49,812 bases of DNA from an uncultured Muribaculaceae bacterium (GCA_944321875.1 CALUMX010000022.1:1-49812); one strand, 5' to 3'; positions 35,719 to 45,308 are shown, counted from the stretch's first letter. Numbers and translations are program-made. Notes: a model not told the origin generated them from the letters alone.

Positions 35719-36426
35719 TCAAACTTCGGGTGTGAATTTCCGGAGTGCGGCCTCCATTCTGGCGCGGTTTCCGCCCGACACCTTGTCGAGCAGGGCCTTG
35801 AATCGTTCCCCATGGTTCATCTCCACCGTATGGCACAGTTCGTGAAGAATAACGAAACGCATCAGCTCCGGCGGAAGGAGCATCATGTAGCACGACAGCG
35901 TAATCCGTCCTGCCGACGAGCAGCAACCCCATTTTCTGGTAGCCGAGGATATCGACACGCCCGTCACCTTGAATCCCCAGCGTGCGGCTTCCTCTCTCAA
36001 CATGGCAGGGAGCAACCGCTGCGCATAGCCTCTCAACACCATCCGGACAGCATTGCGAAGCGCCGTCTGCCCCTCCGGCGACTGACAGTCGAAGCCTGCC
36101 GGACAAAGGAGCGTAGTCGCCTGTCCGCTGCGCGACACCCGGAAGCAGGCATCCCGATGGCTGCCTTCTGCTACTGACACCGTATAATATTCATGTTCCA
36201 GCCGATAGCCGGGACCGATGGGCGGACGCTTCTGCCGGTTCAGCGCATCGGAATATTTCGCCATGAACAGACCGACGGCCTCCAGTATCCGGTCGCGCGA
36301 CGCGTGAGGGTGAGTCGTGACCACAAGCTGACCGCCGGAGGCACGCACCCGGATACAACGCGACGAGGCGTAGTATTTCACCAGTATTTTCCCGTAACGG
36401 GCATCTTCGATAATTTCAGAGGGCAT
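35719..36426 (-). CDS. YgjP-like (DUF45) zinc metallopeptidase
   Basis: This 235-residue protein has the SprT/M48-like zinc motif H-E-L-C-H-T, followed by NHGERFKALLDKV. In front is R-K-W-G-C-C-S-S-A-G-R-I, the usual W-G-x-C-S strand of the YgjP/DUF45 family. I chose the ATG at 36426 (MPSEII); the frame opens further upstream inside the lptD end. It is cytoplasmic. The gene starts 16 bases past the lptD stop on the same strand, so the two are probably co-transcribed. Substrates of this family are not well established. Confidence 0.85.
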   Translation of the reverse strand: MPSEIIEDARYGKILVKYYASSRCIRVRASGGQLVVTTHPHASRDRILEAVGLFMAKYSDALNRQKRPPIGPGYRLEHEYYTVSVAEGSHRDACFRVSRSGQATTLLCPAGFDCQSPEGQTALRNAVRMVLRGYAQRLLPAMLREEAARWGFKVTGVSISSATRKWGCCSSAGRITLSCYMMLLPPELMRFVILHELCHTVEMNHGERFKALLDKVSGGNRARMEAALRKFTPEV

Positions 36427-36442
36427 GACAAAAAGGAAGCGA

Positions 36443-39400
36443 TTAGTACCAGTCGACACCGTTGGCCATACTGCTGCGCTTGTCGTACTTCAAATCCTGC
36501 AACAACGACGACTTCACGGCAATGTGGAAGTTGTAGGACTTATACGGGCCTACGGGCACGAAGCTGGCAGTCATCGTGAAACAGTGGAGGTCACGCGAGA
36601 TGGAGCAGTTCATATAGGCAATCTTCTTCGCCTCGAAGTCGTAGCTTGAGGAGAATGAGAAGTTCCAGCCCTTGGTCGGCTGAATGCGGCCGTTGAAACT
36701 GAGGTTCTGCGTAAACTTACCCTTGTATTCGAGTTTGTTCTTGTCAAACTCGCCGTAACCATAGTTGACGGAATAGTTGAACGTAAGACTCCACGGACAT
36801 TTCCATTTCACATATCCGTCGCTGTCCAAGTCGTAGCCGGAATCACCTCCTTCGTTTTGGGAATTTCCATTCCGGTTGTTCGGATTTTCGTTCGGGTCGG
36901 TCGAAGCCATGTCATTCTTCGGCGTCTCCGTATCTGTGTCTTTCTTTTTCTTCTTACGCTTGAACGTATCGTTGTTGAACGTATAGCTGAACGACGTACC
37001 CGTACTTGCCAGCTTCACCCATCCCTTGCCGACTTTCCAACGAGGAACGTCGACCTTGACAGGCGTACCCGATTCCGACAGACGGTAAGTATACGGGTCC
37101 CATGTTGCCGAAAGGTTCAGGTTGAAGTTCTTGGTCAAACGGAGCGAGAGCGACGTGTTGACGTTACTCCACCGCATGGAGTCAGCCGCAAAGTTGTACG
37201 ACTGGGAGATATTGAAGTTCTCAATCAGAGAAATCTTCTTCACACCCGTCGAGTCGGCATCACTCTTCACCTTCATTTCGACATTGTTGGCAAGAGAGAA
37301 TGACACCATTCCCGTCTTTCCCTGCGATACGGAACCGAAGATGTTACCGCCGTAATAGCTGTAGTCACGGCGCTGCGTACGGCCGTCGGCATCGACATAG
37401 CTGTAGTTGCCATAGTAACCCCAGAACGGTTTGGAGAAGTCAGGCGAACCGCTGAACGTAATGGACGGGCTCATCACGTGGCGAATCATCTTCACCTTAT
37501 CGCCGAGGAATTTCATCGGTTGGAAGAAACCGTAGATTTTCGTATCCAGCGAGACGGAAGCGTTGAAGTCAAACACGTTATAGAAACCGTAAGTCGTATC
37601 CATCACCTCACGTGAGGCCTGTGAGTCCCATGCGCGGCGCACCTTGCGCGTATACATACGGTCGTTCATCTGGATGTTAGGCGTTACGTTGATATACTGG
37701 AACAGGTTGAACGTTGCCGAAACCGGCATACTGTGGCGCATACCGTTGTTCCAGTCCTTAATCAGACTCTTCTTGAAGAATACGTCCTGCTTGGCTGTCA
37801 AGCTGTTTTGGAACGTACCCGTATAGGACAGCTTGATTTTCTCATACCACTTCTCCGAGCCCACGGCACGCTTGCGCTTGAACGGAGCCACCTGCGAGAG
37901 CGAGAGGGTCACGTTCGGGAACGAAACGGAAAGCGTGGAGTCCTGTGTACGCTGTGCCACGGATGCTGTGGTCGACATCTGGAATTTGGAGCTGAAACGG
38001 TAGGAGAAGTTCACGGTACTGTTCTTCGTATTTTCCGTAAACGACTGATTGTAATAGCTGTTCAGGTCATTGCGCGAATAACCGCTGGTAGCGAAGTTGA
38101 CACTCGCCGAGAGGTTCATGTTTGGATTGGCCTTCGGGTCCTGAGTGTGAGTCCATGCCAAGCGGAAGTTCTTCTGTTTCATATAGTCAGGAGAACCCTT
38201 GTCGCCCGTAATGGTAGTAATGTAGCTGAGATTGAAGTTACCCGAGTACTTGTAGCGCTTCTTGTAGCTTGACTGCGCACCCAGTCCCCAGGAACCTTTC
38301 GTATAGATTTCGCCCGTAAGAGCCAGGTCGAAGTAGTCGCTGAGAGCAAAGTAGTAACCACCGTCGCTCAGATAGAAACCGCGGTTGTAGTCATCGCCGA
38401 ACGTCGGAACGATAATACCTGACGAATATTTCGACGTGAAGGGGAAAAATCCGAACGGCACGGCCAGCGGCAGCGGCACGTCGCAGAGCACCAGATAGGC
38501 AGGACCCGTCACGATGTTCTTCTTCGGCTTCATCTTTCCCTTTGTCAGCTGGAAATAGAAGTGCGGATGCTCGTGGTCCTCGCAGGTTGTGTACTTTCCG
38601 TCGATAATGTTATAGGTATTATCCGCCAGTTTCTTTGTCTTTCCGCCAATCAGATAGCCTTCGCCCTGCTCCGTAACGACATCGGTAATGAATCCCTTAC
38701 CGGTCTTGAAGTTATAGTTCATCGTCTTCGACTCATACTGTCCGCTGGCATCCTTGAACACAGGAGAGCCAACCACTTCATCGGTCGAATCCTTACGTCC
38801 TACGGCATACACCAGACTTTCTTTCATGTCCATGCGGATTTCATCGGCAGCAAGGTCAATATCGGTGTACTTCACATTACTTTCACCATACATGAAGGCC
38901 GTATTCTGTCCGATAAGCACCAGAGAATCCTTTGCCGAAAAGTCAACGGCAGCCTCAATGTCTACTTTCTCCCTGACAATCCGCTTTCCCATAGGCTTTT
39001 CAGCCGGCAAAGTGTCATTTGCCAACGTATCTCCCTGCTCAACAGGGCGAACGGCAGCAATGGAATCTTGTACGGTTGTCGTAAGGGAATCGGCTGTAAC
39101 TTCAGGAATTTTCGGGGTAATTACCTCTGACGCAATGGTGTCCACCATAATCGTATCGGCCACCACCTTATCCCATCCCAGCGTATCGGCCGGCATCGTC
39201 CGCGCAGAATCCCGATGAATAAACTCATTCGAACGCAACGAAGGCCGCTGGGCATGAGTATATTTTCTTCTCAACGACATAGCATTACGAATCGAGTCAA
39301 TATAAGGGCTCGACTTCGCACGCGCCACAGCAGCCGTATCCGTACGGCGCACCGGTGCAATACTGTCGTTTTCAACCACTTGCCTGTCTGTTTGCTGCTG

Positions 39401-39460
39401 TGCAAACACGGTAGACGACAGGATAATGGCCAGAATTATATATAAATGAAAATGCTTCAA
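36443..39460 (-). CDS. lptD: LPS-assembly protein LptD (OstA-like)
   Basis: LptD forms the outer-membrane channel that places LPS on the cell surface. The product (about 1005 residues) has a signal peptide (KHFHLYIILAIILSSTVFAQ) and a low-complexity linker to about 180. An OstA/LptA-like domain follows (about 190-300, NTAFMYGESNVKYTDIDLAA), then a large beta-barrel to the end. There is no ATG near the signal peptide; I chose TTG at 39460, with TTG at 39466 as an alternative. A strong promoter at 39486-39517 lies within the longer open frame, so the start must be downstream of it. A Lys-rich loop (RKKKKKDTDTET) and an Asn-rich stretch lie within the barrel part. It is followed by the YgjP-like gene. 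Confidence 0.88.
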   Translation of the reverse strand: MKHFHLYIILAIILSSTVFAQQQTDRQVVENDSIAPVRRTDTAAVARAKSSPYIDSIRNAMSLRRKYTHAQRPSLRSNEFIHRDSARTMPADTLGWDKVVADTIMVDTIASEVITPKIPEVTADSLTTTVQDSIAAVRPVEQGDTLANDTLPAEKPMGKRIVREKVDIEAAVDFSAKDSLVLIGQNTAFMYGESNVKYTDIDLAADEIRMDMKESLVYAVGRKDSTDEVVGSPVFKDASGQYESKTMNYNFKTGKGFITDVVTEQGEGYLIGGKTKKLADNTYNIIDGKYTTCEDHEHPHFYFQLTKGKMKPKKNIVTGPAYLVLCDVPLPLAVPFGFFPFTSKYSSGIIVPTFGDDYNRGFYLSDGGYYFALSDYFDLALTGEIYTKGSWGLGAQSSYKKRYKYSGNFNLSYITTITGDKGSPDYMKQKNFRLAWTHTQDPKANPNMNLSASVNFATSGYSRNDLNSYYNQSFTENTKNSTVNFSYRFSSKFQMSTTASVAQRTQDSTLSVSFPNVTLSLSQVAPFKRKRAVGSEKWYEKIKLSYTGTFQNSLTAKQDVFFKKSLIKDWNNGMRHSMPVSATFNLFQYINVTPNIQMNDRMYTRKVRRAWDSQASREVMDTTYGFYNVFDFNASVSLDTKIYGFFQPMKFLGDKVKMIRHVMSPSITFSGSPDFSKPFWGYYGNYSYVDADGRTQRRDYSYYGGNIFGSVSQGKTGMVSFSLANNVEMKVKSDADSTGVKKISLIENFNISQSYNFAADSMRWSNVNTSLSLRLTKNFNLNLSATWDPYTYRLSESGTPVKVDVPRWKVGKGWVKLASTGTSFSYTFNNDTFKRKKKKKDTDTETPKNDMASTDPNENPNNRNGNSQNEGGDSGYDLDSDGYVKWKCPWSLTFNYSVNYGYGEFDKNKLEYKGKFTQNLSFNGRIQPTKGWNFSFSSSYDFEAKKIAYMNCSISRDLHCFTMTASFVPVGPYKSYNFHIAVKSSLLQDLKYDKRSSMANGVDWY

Positions 39461-39485
39461 ACTCAAAATTTTGCCAATGACGCGA

Positions 39486-39517
39486 CAAAGATAGTGCAAA
39501 TCGAGTGCAATGACAAA
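39486..39517 (-). promoter_or_regulatory. Promoter of lptD
   Basis: On the minus strand TTTG (39514-39517), 20 bp and TATCTTTG (39486-39493) match the consensus fully. The predicted transcript starts near 39480, only 15-20 bases before the TTG start codons. The -7 box and adjoining spacer share a 19-base identity with the pyrG promoter. Confidence 0.8.
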
Positions 39518-39575
39518 TTTAAACGCAGTTTTAAGATTTTGGAATTGCCGAGATGCAGCACCACTCACCGATTTT

Positions 39576-39615
39576 ATGAAAAATCGCCTCCGGTATCACA
39601 TCTCCGGAGGCGATT
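39576..39615 (-). terminator. Terminator of the leucine-rich repeat gene
   Basis: AATCGCCTCCGG (39582-39593) pairs perfectly with CCGGAGGCGATT (39604-39615) around a 10-base loop. On the minus strand it is followed by TTTTCATAAAA. It lies 24 bases past the stop. Confidence 0.85.
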
Positions 39616-39639
39616 GTATCAATCAGTCTGACATTGCCA

Positions 39640-41196
39640 TCAATCCCTGACAACTATCTTATCCACAGTTCCATCATCATATTTCACAATCTGCAGACCT
39701 TTCGCTGTCTCATCCACTACGCGTCCGCTGATATCGTAGCGTTCTACAATCCGGCGGGCAGCTGCCACCTTATCAACTCCGGAAACCTGCACAATGGTAA
39801 AGTCTGACCAGTATTCCGCTTCCCTGTAAGCCTGCTCGCTGCCTTCCGGCACCCAAAGTTCACAAACCTCCGTATTAAATCCGCCGAACGGCGTTCCATA
39901 TCCGGACACCGCCGGAGGAGTCACCGCATTGCAAGTCAGCTTCATAACATTGGCGGAAGAAGCAAACGCACCGTGTCCCAACGTTTCCAAAGAGGACGGC
40001 AAAGTCATATCCGTTATATACAGACAGGTATGGAAGGCATACGTCGAAATTTCCTTCACTCCCTCAGGCACCACCAGTTTCCCTTCAGGGAACTCATAGG
40101 CTGTCGGGCAACTGATAATCTTTGACCCGTCCTTCGTATAAATAATGCCGTCAACCGCCTTATACGTCTCATTGGCGGGGTCGACCGTAAATTCTTTCAT
40201 GGCGTAATTCGAAAAGATGGCATTACCGCTAAAACCACCCACCGAAATTTCATTGACGCTTGCCGGAATATGCAGCGAAGTCAACTTATCGCAACGGCAA
40301 AAGACCTGCTCTCCGATAGACAGCAAACCTTCCGGCAACTCTATCTCTTCCAGAGCCGAACATTGATTGAACGCATTCGAATAGATATGTTTCAAATTTT
40401 TACTCAAAGTGATGTGCTGCAATGCGCTATTATATTGGAAAGCGCCCATACCCAAGGACTCCACTGCATCGGGAACAACGATTTCCGTAAGCCCCGTCTG
40501 ACTGAATGCAATTGTCGGAATTTCCGTCAAATTATCCGGCAACGTCACCGATTTCAGATTCTGACAGCCAAAGAACAAGCCTTCTCCAATTTTAGTCACC
40601 GTCGACGGGATTTCAGCAGAGGTAAGTCCGCTGCCTGAAAAAGCATATTTACCAATTTCTGTCACATTCTCCGGAATAACAATCGACGTGAGCGAAGCGC
40701 AGTTCTGCAAAGCCTCCGCCCCGATTTTCGTAACTGATGTAGGAAGTATGATTTCCGTAACCGAGCATCCCGTCGAGCGGCCCGCACCGAAAAAATGTTC
40801 CGGGAATACATTGTCCTCTGTCGTCAACTCGTCCCAGTCGTTGTTAGTCGTATAGACACCGCCTCCTGCCACAATTCTGACCTCCGAGAAGTCAATACGG
40901 CTCAATAGTCCGGGAGTTGCCTGATTCTTCTCCGACACTCTGGCCATGTCACGGATAAACTTCACGTCGTCTCCGTTAATCTCTCCTGTGATTTTCAACG
41001 ATGTCAGCTGATACTTTTGCGACTCGTCAATCAGCGAGGCAAGCGTTCCGGCCTCTTCCACATTGACAGTCTGCTCATAGCCGTCGGCTTTCTGGACAGC
41101 CTCCTGTCTTACATTCTCAACACTTTGCGGACCCTGCGAATAGGAACAAAAACAGCCCGCACTCATTGCTGCAATTAGTAGAAGTACACTTCTCAT
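39640..41196 (-). CDS. BspA-type leucine-rich repeat surface protein
   Basis: This 518-residue exported protein has a signal peptide (LLLIAAMSAGCFCSYSQG) and, from about 145 to 440, many LRR_5 (BspA-type) repeats of the form I-x-x-x-A-F-x-x-C-x-x-L-x-x-I-x-I-P-x-x-V. Examples are IGAEALQNCASLTSIVIPEN and IYSNAFNQCSALEEIELPEG. The last 70 residues carry a YDISGRVVDETAKGLQIVKY stretch resembling shortened type IX sorting tails. Proteins of this type are surface adhesins or unknown in role. It is a single gene between lptD and the HD hydrolase, with a -7-like TACTTTTG (minus strand, 41277-41284). Confidence 0.87.
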   Translation of the reverse strand: MRSVLLLIAAMSAGCFCSYSQGPQSVENVRQEAVQKADGYEQTVNVEEAGTLASLIDESQKYQLTSLKITGEINGDDVKFIRDMARVSEKNQATPGLLSRIDFSEVRIVAGGGVYTTNNDWDELTTEDNVFPEHFFGAGRSTGCSVTEIILPTSVTKIGAEALQNCASLTSIVIPENVTEIGKYAFSGSGLTSAEIPSTVTKIGEGLFFGCQNLKSVTLPDNLTEIPTIAFSQTGLTEIVVPDAVESLGMGAFQYNSALQHITLSKNLKHIYSNAFNQCSALEEIELPEGLLSIGEQVFCRCDKLTSLHIPASVNEISVGGFSGNAIFSNYAMKEFTVDPANETYKAVDGIIYTKDGSKIISCPTAYEFPEGKLVVPEGVKEISTYAFHTCLYITDMTLPSSLETLGHGAFASSANVMKLTCNAVTPPAVSGYGTPFGGFNTEVCELWVPEGSEQAYREAEYWSDFTIVQVSGVDKVAAARRIVERYDISGRVVDETAKGLQIVKYDDGTVDKIVVRD

Positions 41197-41396
41197 AGCA
41201 CTATAAATTAAAAGTTAACCACAATCTCATTTATCCATAGAAAAGCAATTTCATTTCTCATCGGTACTGATTCAGGCAAAAGTAAAAATCAGTTTTCTAT
41301 GGTATCCAATACAACTGCAAGTTAACGAATTTCAGCTGAAAAAGCAAGCAAAACACCTCAAAAACAACACATAACCACTCTATTTTACATAAAGAT

Positions 41397-41434
41397 GCGT
41401 CCCGGAACATTCCTGTCGGAACACTCCGGGACGC
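41397..41434 (-). terminator. Terminator of the ilvE-HD hydrolase operon
   Basis: GCGTCCCGGA (41397-41406) pairs perfectly with TCCGGGACGC (41425-41434) around an 18-base loop that can pair further. It lies 19 bases past the HD hydrolase stop; the following T-run on the minus strand is short. Confidence 0.65.
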
Positions 41435-41452
41435 AACTGCAGCTATACGTTT

Positions 41453-42013
41453 TTAATCGTTCAAATACGCTCCAAACCGCGCGTGCATTGCCTCAAAACG
41501 AGCCATCTGCACGTCGCCGAACTTTGCGGTCGCACGGCGCACGGACTCCAGCGACTTGATACCCTCAGGCTTCGACTTGGAGAAAAACTTGTCGGCATAG
41601 CAGATTATCTGCTCCTCCAGGCTGACCGGCATGAAATCACGGTCGTGAGGCAAAGGAAGGTTGCCGGCAATCACGTCCTCGCGCGTCAGCCCGCAGCCGG
41701 TGTGACGCTCACAAACGAGCGCATGACGGGGCATCCCAAGACCTCGCAACATTTCCGCTCCGATGACGCCGTGGCGCATATAAGGCTCCGTACCGACGCA
41801 GCAGATGGACGGAGCGTGCGTATGGATAACGCCGATGTCGTGGAGCAACGCGGCTTCCTGTACGAAACGCAGGTCGGCACCGTCGAAGTGACGGGCTATC
41901 CTATAAGCCAATTCGGCTACCTGGAGGCTGTGCCCCCAAAGTAGCCGAAATAGGTCTGAATCTTCCTCATAGAAACGAAGAAGAATCTCTTTTGAGAAAG
42001 AATATTCTGTCAT
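41453..42013 (-). CDS. HD-domain phosphohydrolase
   Basis: This 186-residue protein has the HD metal-dependent phosphohydrolase motif: H31 in LLWGHSLQVAELAYRIA, the H-D pair in LLHDIGVIHTH, and a later D in ICYADKFFSKSK. It also has YMRHGVIGAEMLRGLGMPRH, so it resembles the small HDIG proteins of Bacteroidetes. It is cytoplasmic and probably acts on nucleotides or other phosphoesters. It starts 17 bases after the ilvE stop on the same strand and ends before a hairpin terminator, giving a two-gene operon. Confidence 0.87.
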   Translation of the reverse strand: MTEYSFSKEILLRFYEEDSDLFRLLWGHSLQVAELAYRIARHFDGADLRFVQEAALLHDIGVIHTHAPSICCVGTEPYMRHGVIGAEMLRGLGMPRHALVCERHTGCGLTREDVIAGNLPLPHDRDFMPVSLEEQIICYADKFFSKSKPEGIKSLESVRRATAKFGDVQMARFEAMHARFGAYLND

Positions 42014-42030
42014 TCAGTTTCTGAACGTTG

Positions 42031-43062
42031 TTATTCAAGAACAATAGTGTTCCAGTTATGTACGTCTTCTACCTCACCGAGCTGGATGCCGCGGAGAGTG
42101 TTGTAGAGCTTCGTAGAGAGCGGGCCCGGTGTTCCGTCCTTTGAGATAACATAAGAGCGGTTGTTCTCCGGGTCGTCGATGCGCTGAATCGGGCTGATTA
42201 CGGCTGCCGTTCCGCAAGCACCTGCCTCTTCGAGAGTTTCCAGTTCCTCTTCCGGAATCTGGCGGCGTTCCACCTTCATGCCGAGGTCCTCAGCGAGCTG
42301 CATGAGGCTCTTGTTGGTAATAGAAGGAAGGATGGAAGTTGAAAGCGGAGTGATGTAAGTGTTGTTCTTGATACCGAAGAAGTTGGCAGCACCACATTCG
42401 TCCATGTATTTCTTTTCCTTTGCGTCAAGATAGAATTCAGCTGAATAGCCTGCAGCATGAGCTTCGTGGCTTGCACGCAAGCTGGCTGCATAGTTACCGC
42501 CCACCTTGAACGTACCTGTTCCGAGAGGAGCCGCACGGTCATACTTGCGGGTAATAACGTAAGGAGTAGTCTTGAATCCGCCCTTGAAGTACGGTCCTAC
42601 CGGAGTTACGAAGATGATAAACAGATATTCGTTAGCCGGTTTCACGCCCACTTGCGGAGATACACCGATTTGCAACGGACGGAGATAGAGAGAAGCACCG
42701 CTGCCGTAAGGCGGGATGAACCGCTTGTTGAGACGCACAACGGTCTTTACCATTTCTTCAAATTTTTCGAGCGGGAGTGCCGGCATCATGATGCCTTCTG
42801 CAGAACGTTGGATACGCTTTGCGTTCTCTTCCATACGGAACACTCTCACCTTGCCGTCCTTGCCTCTGAAAGCCTTGAGGCCCTCGAAGGCTTCCTGTCC
42901 ATAGTGGAGGCAGGTAGCGGCCATGTGCATTGGTATTAATTCAGATGATGAAATTTCAATTTCACCCCATTCGCCGTTCTTGTAAGTACAGCGAACATTG
43001 TAGTCTGTCGGCATGTAGCCAAACGTAAGGTTAGCCCAGTCAATATTAAGGTCTTTTTCCAT
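42031..43062 (-). CDS. ilvE: Branched-chain amino acid aminotransferase
   Basis: This PLP enzyme interconverts leucine, isoleucine and valine with their 2-oxo acids using glutamate. The product from ATG 43062 (MEKDLNIDWANLTFGYMPTD) is 343 residues, normal for the class IV (type II BCAT) form. HYGQEAFEGLKAFRGKDGKV, the substrate-pocket PPYGSGASLYLRPLQIG and GTFKVGGNYAASL (PLP-binding Lys) are visible. MDECGAANFFGI (the class-IV signature) and EEAGACGTAAVISPI follow. The frame opens further upstream, but the longer N-terminus has no family support. A TATATTTG box lies at 43083-43090 on the minus strand. Confidence 0.95.
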   Translation of the reverse strand: MEKDLNIDWANLTFGYMPTDYNVRCTYKNGEWGEIEISSSELIPMHMAATCLHYGQEAFEGLKAFRGKDGKVRVFRMEENAKRIQRSAEGIMMPALPLEKFEEMVKTVVRLNKRFIPPYGSGASLYLRPLQIGVSPQVGVKPANEYLFIIFVTPVGPYFKGGFKTTPYVITRKYDRAAPLGTGTFKVGGNYAASLRASHEAHAAGYSAEFYLDAKEKKYMDECGAANFFGIKNNTYITPLSTSILPSITNKSLMQLAEDLGMKVERRQIPEEELETLEEAGACGTAAVISPIQRIDDPENNRSYVISKDGTPGPLSTKLYNTLRGIQLGEVEDVHNWNTIVLE

Positions 43063-43167
43063 AGCGAGAAAATTTATATCTGCAAATATATTAATAAAAT
43101 CGAATTTCACACCATAAAATCCGAAATTTGTTTCCCACAAATTCGACGGGCTGCGCTCCCCACGAAA

Positions 43168-43210
43168 AAGCGGCACCGCTACCCTTTCCTCAGGGTCTGC
43201 GATGCCGCTT
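43168..43210 (-). terminator. Terminator of the OMP/PCMD pair
   Basis: AAGCGGCA (43168-43175) pairs with TGCCGCTT (43203-43210), with an inner ACCCT/AGGGT stem. On the minus strand a TTTTT run follows. It lies 30 bases past the barrel gene stop. Confidence 0.8.
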
Positions 43211-43239
43211 CCTTATATTTTCCACAAAAGGGTCTGTCT

Positions 43240-44016
43240 TTAGAAAAGATAGCCCACGCCCATATTGACGTAGATAGGATACATGCTGAATGTAATGGTC
43301 TCGAAGTCTTTCGGGAAAGCGCTGTTCAAGCCCCATGACAGGTCTCCGAACACTTTCAGATGCTTGAACGCCGTCCAGTCGGCTCCGATTTGAACGCCCC
43401 ACTGGAATCTGCGGAGGTCGCTCGAGAAATCGTAGGATGCGGTCTTGCCGTCCGTGTAAGGCACCTTCAACCCTGTCGGGTCGCCCTCACGGAGATAACC
43501 GTCGTAGACGTAACCGCTGAAATCGCCATGCAACAGATATGAGAGAAATACACCGGCCTTCAGCGTCGTACGCGGATGCACCTTGTAGGTGCCGAGTATC
43601 GGGAACGTCAGGAAGGAATTGTCGACCTTCGTCTGCACGCCACCCGTCCAGCGGCCCTTGACAAGTTCACCGCCGTCGCCGATAATCTCCATGTTGTAGT
43701 TCTTCACCGTAGCCTTCGTACGCATATTCTTGTTCTCCAGCTTTGCGCCAATCTGAATACCCCATTTCTTGTTCACATCCAGCCACTTCGTCACATTGGC
43801 ATCCAGCGAGAAGCCCAACGCGGGGTTATAGCTGTCGATGCTTCTGATTTCTGCAGGAAGAGGCAGCGGTGATGTACCGCCGAGATTGTAACCCAGACGC
43901 AACTCCAGTTCCCAACCCTTGGTTGCGGCGATGATAAGCTGCTTTGTGCGGTTCATCTGCGCGCTTGCGCCGATTGCGGCAAGACAGAGCGCGAATGCTA
44001 TGATATATTTCTTCAT
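43240..44016 (-). CDS. Outer-membrane beta-barrel protein
   Basis: This 258-residue protein has a signal peptide (MKKYIIAFALCLAAIGASAQ) and amphipathic strands alternating with Gly- and Asp-rich turns: LELRLGYNLGG, NPALGFSLDANVTKW, KWGIQIGAKLENK and KVFGDLSWGLNSAF. The end is typical of barrels (IYVNMGVGYLF, C-terminal Phe). It fits the small OmpA/PorT-like barrel group. It starts 2 bases after the PCMD-domain gene, so they probably form an operon, with the barrel as its outer-membrane partner. Confidence 0.85.
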   Translation of the reverse strand: MKKYIIAFALCLAAIGASAQMNRTKQLIIAATKGWELELRLGYNLGGTSPLPLPAEIRSIDSYNPALGFSLDANVTKWLDVNKKWGIQIGAKLENKNMRTKATVKNYNMEIIGDGGELVKGRWTGGVQTKVDNSFLTFPILGTYKVHPRTTLKAGVFLSYLLHGDFSGYVYDGYLREGDPTGLKVPYTDGKTASYDFSSDLRRFQWGVQIGADWTAFKHLKVFGDLSWGLNSAFPKDFETITFSMYPIYVNMGVGYLF

Positions 44017-44018
44017 GA

Positions 44019-45251
44019 CTATTCTGTTTCTGTGTTTGTATTAATGATTTTCAAATCCGCCACGTCGAGCGTGCTGCCCACTGCGCCACGGAAATAGTCG
44101 CCATCGGCACTGGAGGAGATAACGATACCAATCTTGTAGCCGCCATGCGCGAGTTTGTCGTAGTCGACGGCACGGCCTGTCATTTCAAACGGAGTGTCAA
44201 ATTCCACCCAACCGTTCGTCTCATGCTGGCCCTTGGTGTCGACCATGGCAATCGCTACGAGATTCGGATGCTTGAAATCGGCATCGTGGATGGAGCCGTC
44301 GATGTATTCCACATTATCATCCGTCTCATAGAACAGCGCATAGATGGAGCATTCATCCTGACGGCCAGCTTCCACCTGACCCTTCTCATTAGTGAACGTC
44401 GGTCCGGCCTTGTAGCGGTAACGTCCCTTGAACGTCTGAGGCACATAGCGGTAAGGCTCGCCGAACTTCGTCGCGCCACGCGGGTTGGCGATGGCTTGCG
44501 AGATGTCGAAGAATCCCTGGAAGATGTTGCCGGCTGCTATCGGCATGCCCACCATCGTTCCAAACGAACCCGTAGAGCAGGTTTCCAGATGGATGTATTC
44601 AGGAACAGCCGGTTCGTTGCCAACCATGAAGAAGGTAGTTCCGCCACGGTCAACGAGTGAAACCTCTCCGTTGAAGACGGCTCTCGTCGGGAAAAATTCC
44701 CACACATGGTCCTTATAGCTGTCACCGTATTTCTTACGAGCCTCCACGTCGGCCACACCGCAGAGCACATAGCCCGGGTTACCCGAAGCCCAGCTCATCA
44801 GGAAGGCACCGTCGGTGTCCACCTCGTCAAAAATGGAGTATTTACGCTGAGGGTCGAGTTTCGGGACATTGAAGAAATACTCTGAAGGAGGCATGTTCTG
44901 AACGACGCGCACCGGATAGACCTTGCGCCAAGCCCCGTCCTGCGAGGTCACCGTATAGTTTATCGTATTGTTTTCCGCATGAAGAAAGTCCTGCACGGAA
45001 CCGCTGGCCGGAGTGATGGTAGCACCCGGTGTGATTTCGAACTCAGGAGCAAGTTTGGAGATATCGACATTGTCCTGGATTTGCAGCGTAACCGTATAGT
45101 TATCTACTTTCGGCGCTGCGACAAGATACCCTTCGGGCAACGAGCACGACAGAATGTCACATTCTGTGTTAAGTGCCTCATCCTGTATGCACGACGTGGC
45201 GCAGAAAGCTGTCGCCACTGATACCAAGATGGTTTTGAAAAATGTATTCAT
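44019..45251 (-). CDS. PCMD-domain lipoprotein
   Basis: This 410-residue protein has a signal peptide with lipobox (ATSC, Cys21). An N-terminal Ig-like region (about 50-115, YTVTLQIQDNVDISKLAPEF, then TPASGSVQDFL) is followed by a C-terminal putative carbohydrate-metabolism (PCMD) domain (about 130-410). The latter ends with GYKIGIVISSSADGDYFRGA then V-G-S-T-L-D-V-A-D-L-K-I, the usual PCMD tail. It would be anchored at the outer membrane and is followed by a barrel protein. Genes of this pair are found together in other Bacteroidales; the ligand is unknown. Confidence 0.85.
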   Translation of the reverse strand: MNTFFKTILVSVATAFCATSCIQDEALNTECDILSCSLPEGYLVAAPKVDNYTVTLQIQDNVDISKLAPEFEITPGATITPASGSVQDFLHAENNTINYTVTSQDGAWRKVYPVRVVQNMPPSEYFFNVPKLDPQRKYSIFDEVDTDGAFLMSWASGNPGYVLCGVADVEARKKYGDSYKDHVWEFFPTRAVFNGEVSLVDRGGTTFFMVGNEPAVPEYIHLETCSTGSFGTMVGMPIAAGNIFQGFFDISQAIANPRGATKFGEPYRYVPQTFKGRYRYKAGPTFTNEKGQVEAGRQDECSIYALFYETDDNVEYIDGSIHDADFKHPNLVAIAMVDTKGQHETNGWVEFDTPFEMTGRAVDYDKLAHGGYKIGIVISSSADGDYFRGAVGSTLDVADLKIINTNTETE

Positions 45252-45277
45252 TGGTAAAATATTATAAAAATTTGGCT

Positions 45278-45308
45278 CAAAGATACATAATAATCCCGAA
45301 ATCTGAAA
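45278..45308 (-). promoter_or_regulatory. Predicted promoter of the PCMD/OMP pair
   Basis: On the minus strand TATCTTTG (45278-45285) is a full -7 match. A TTTC (45305-45308) lies 19 bp upstream, 3 of 4 matching TTTG. Confidence 0.5.
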
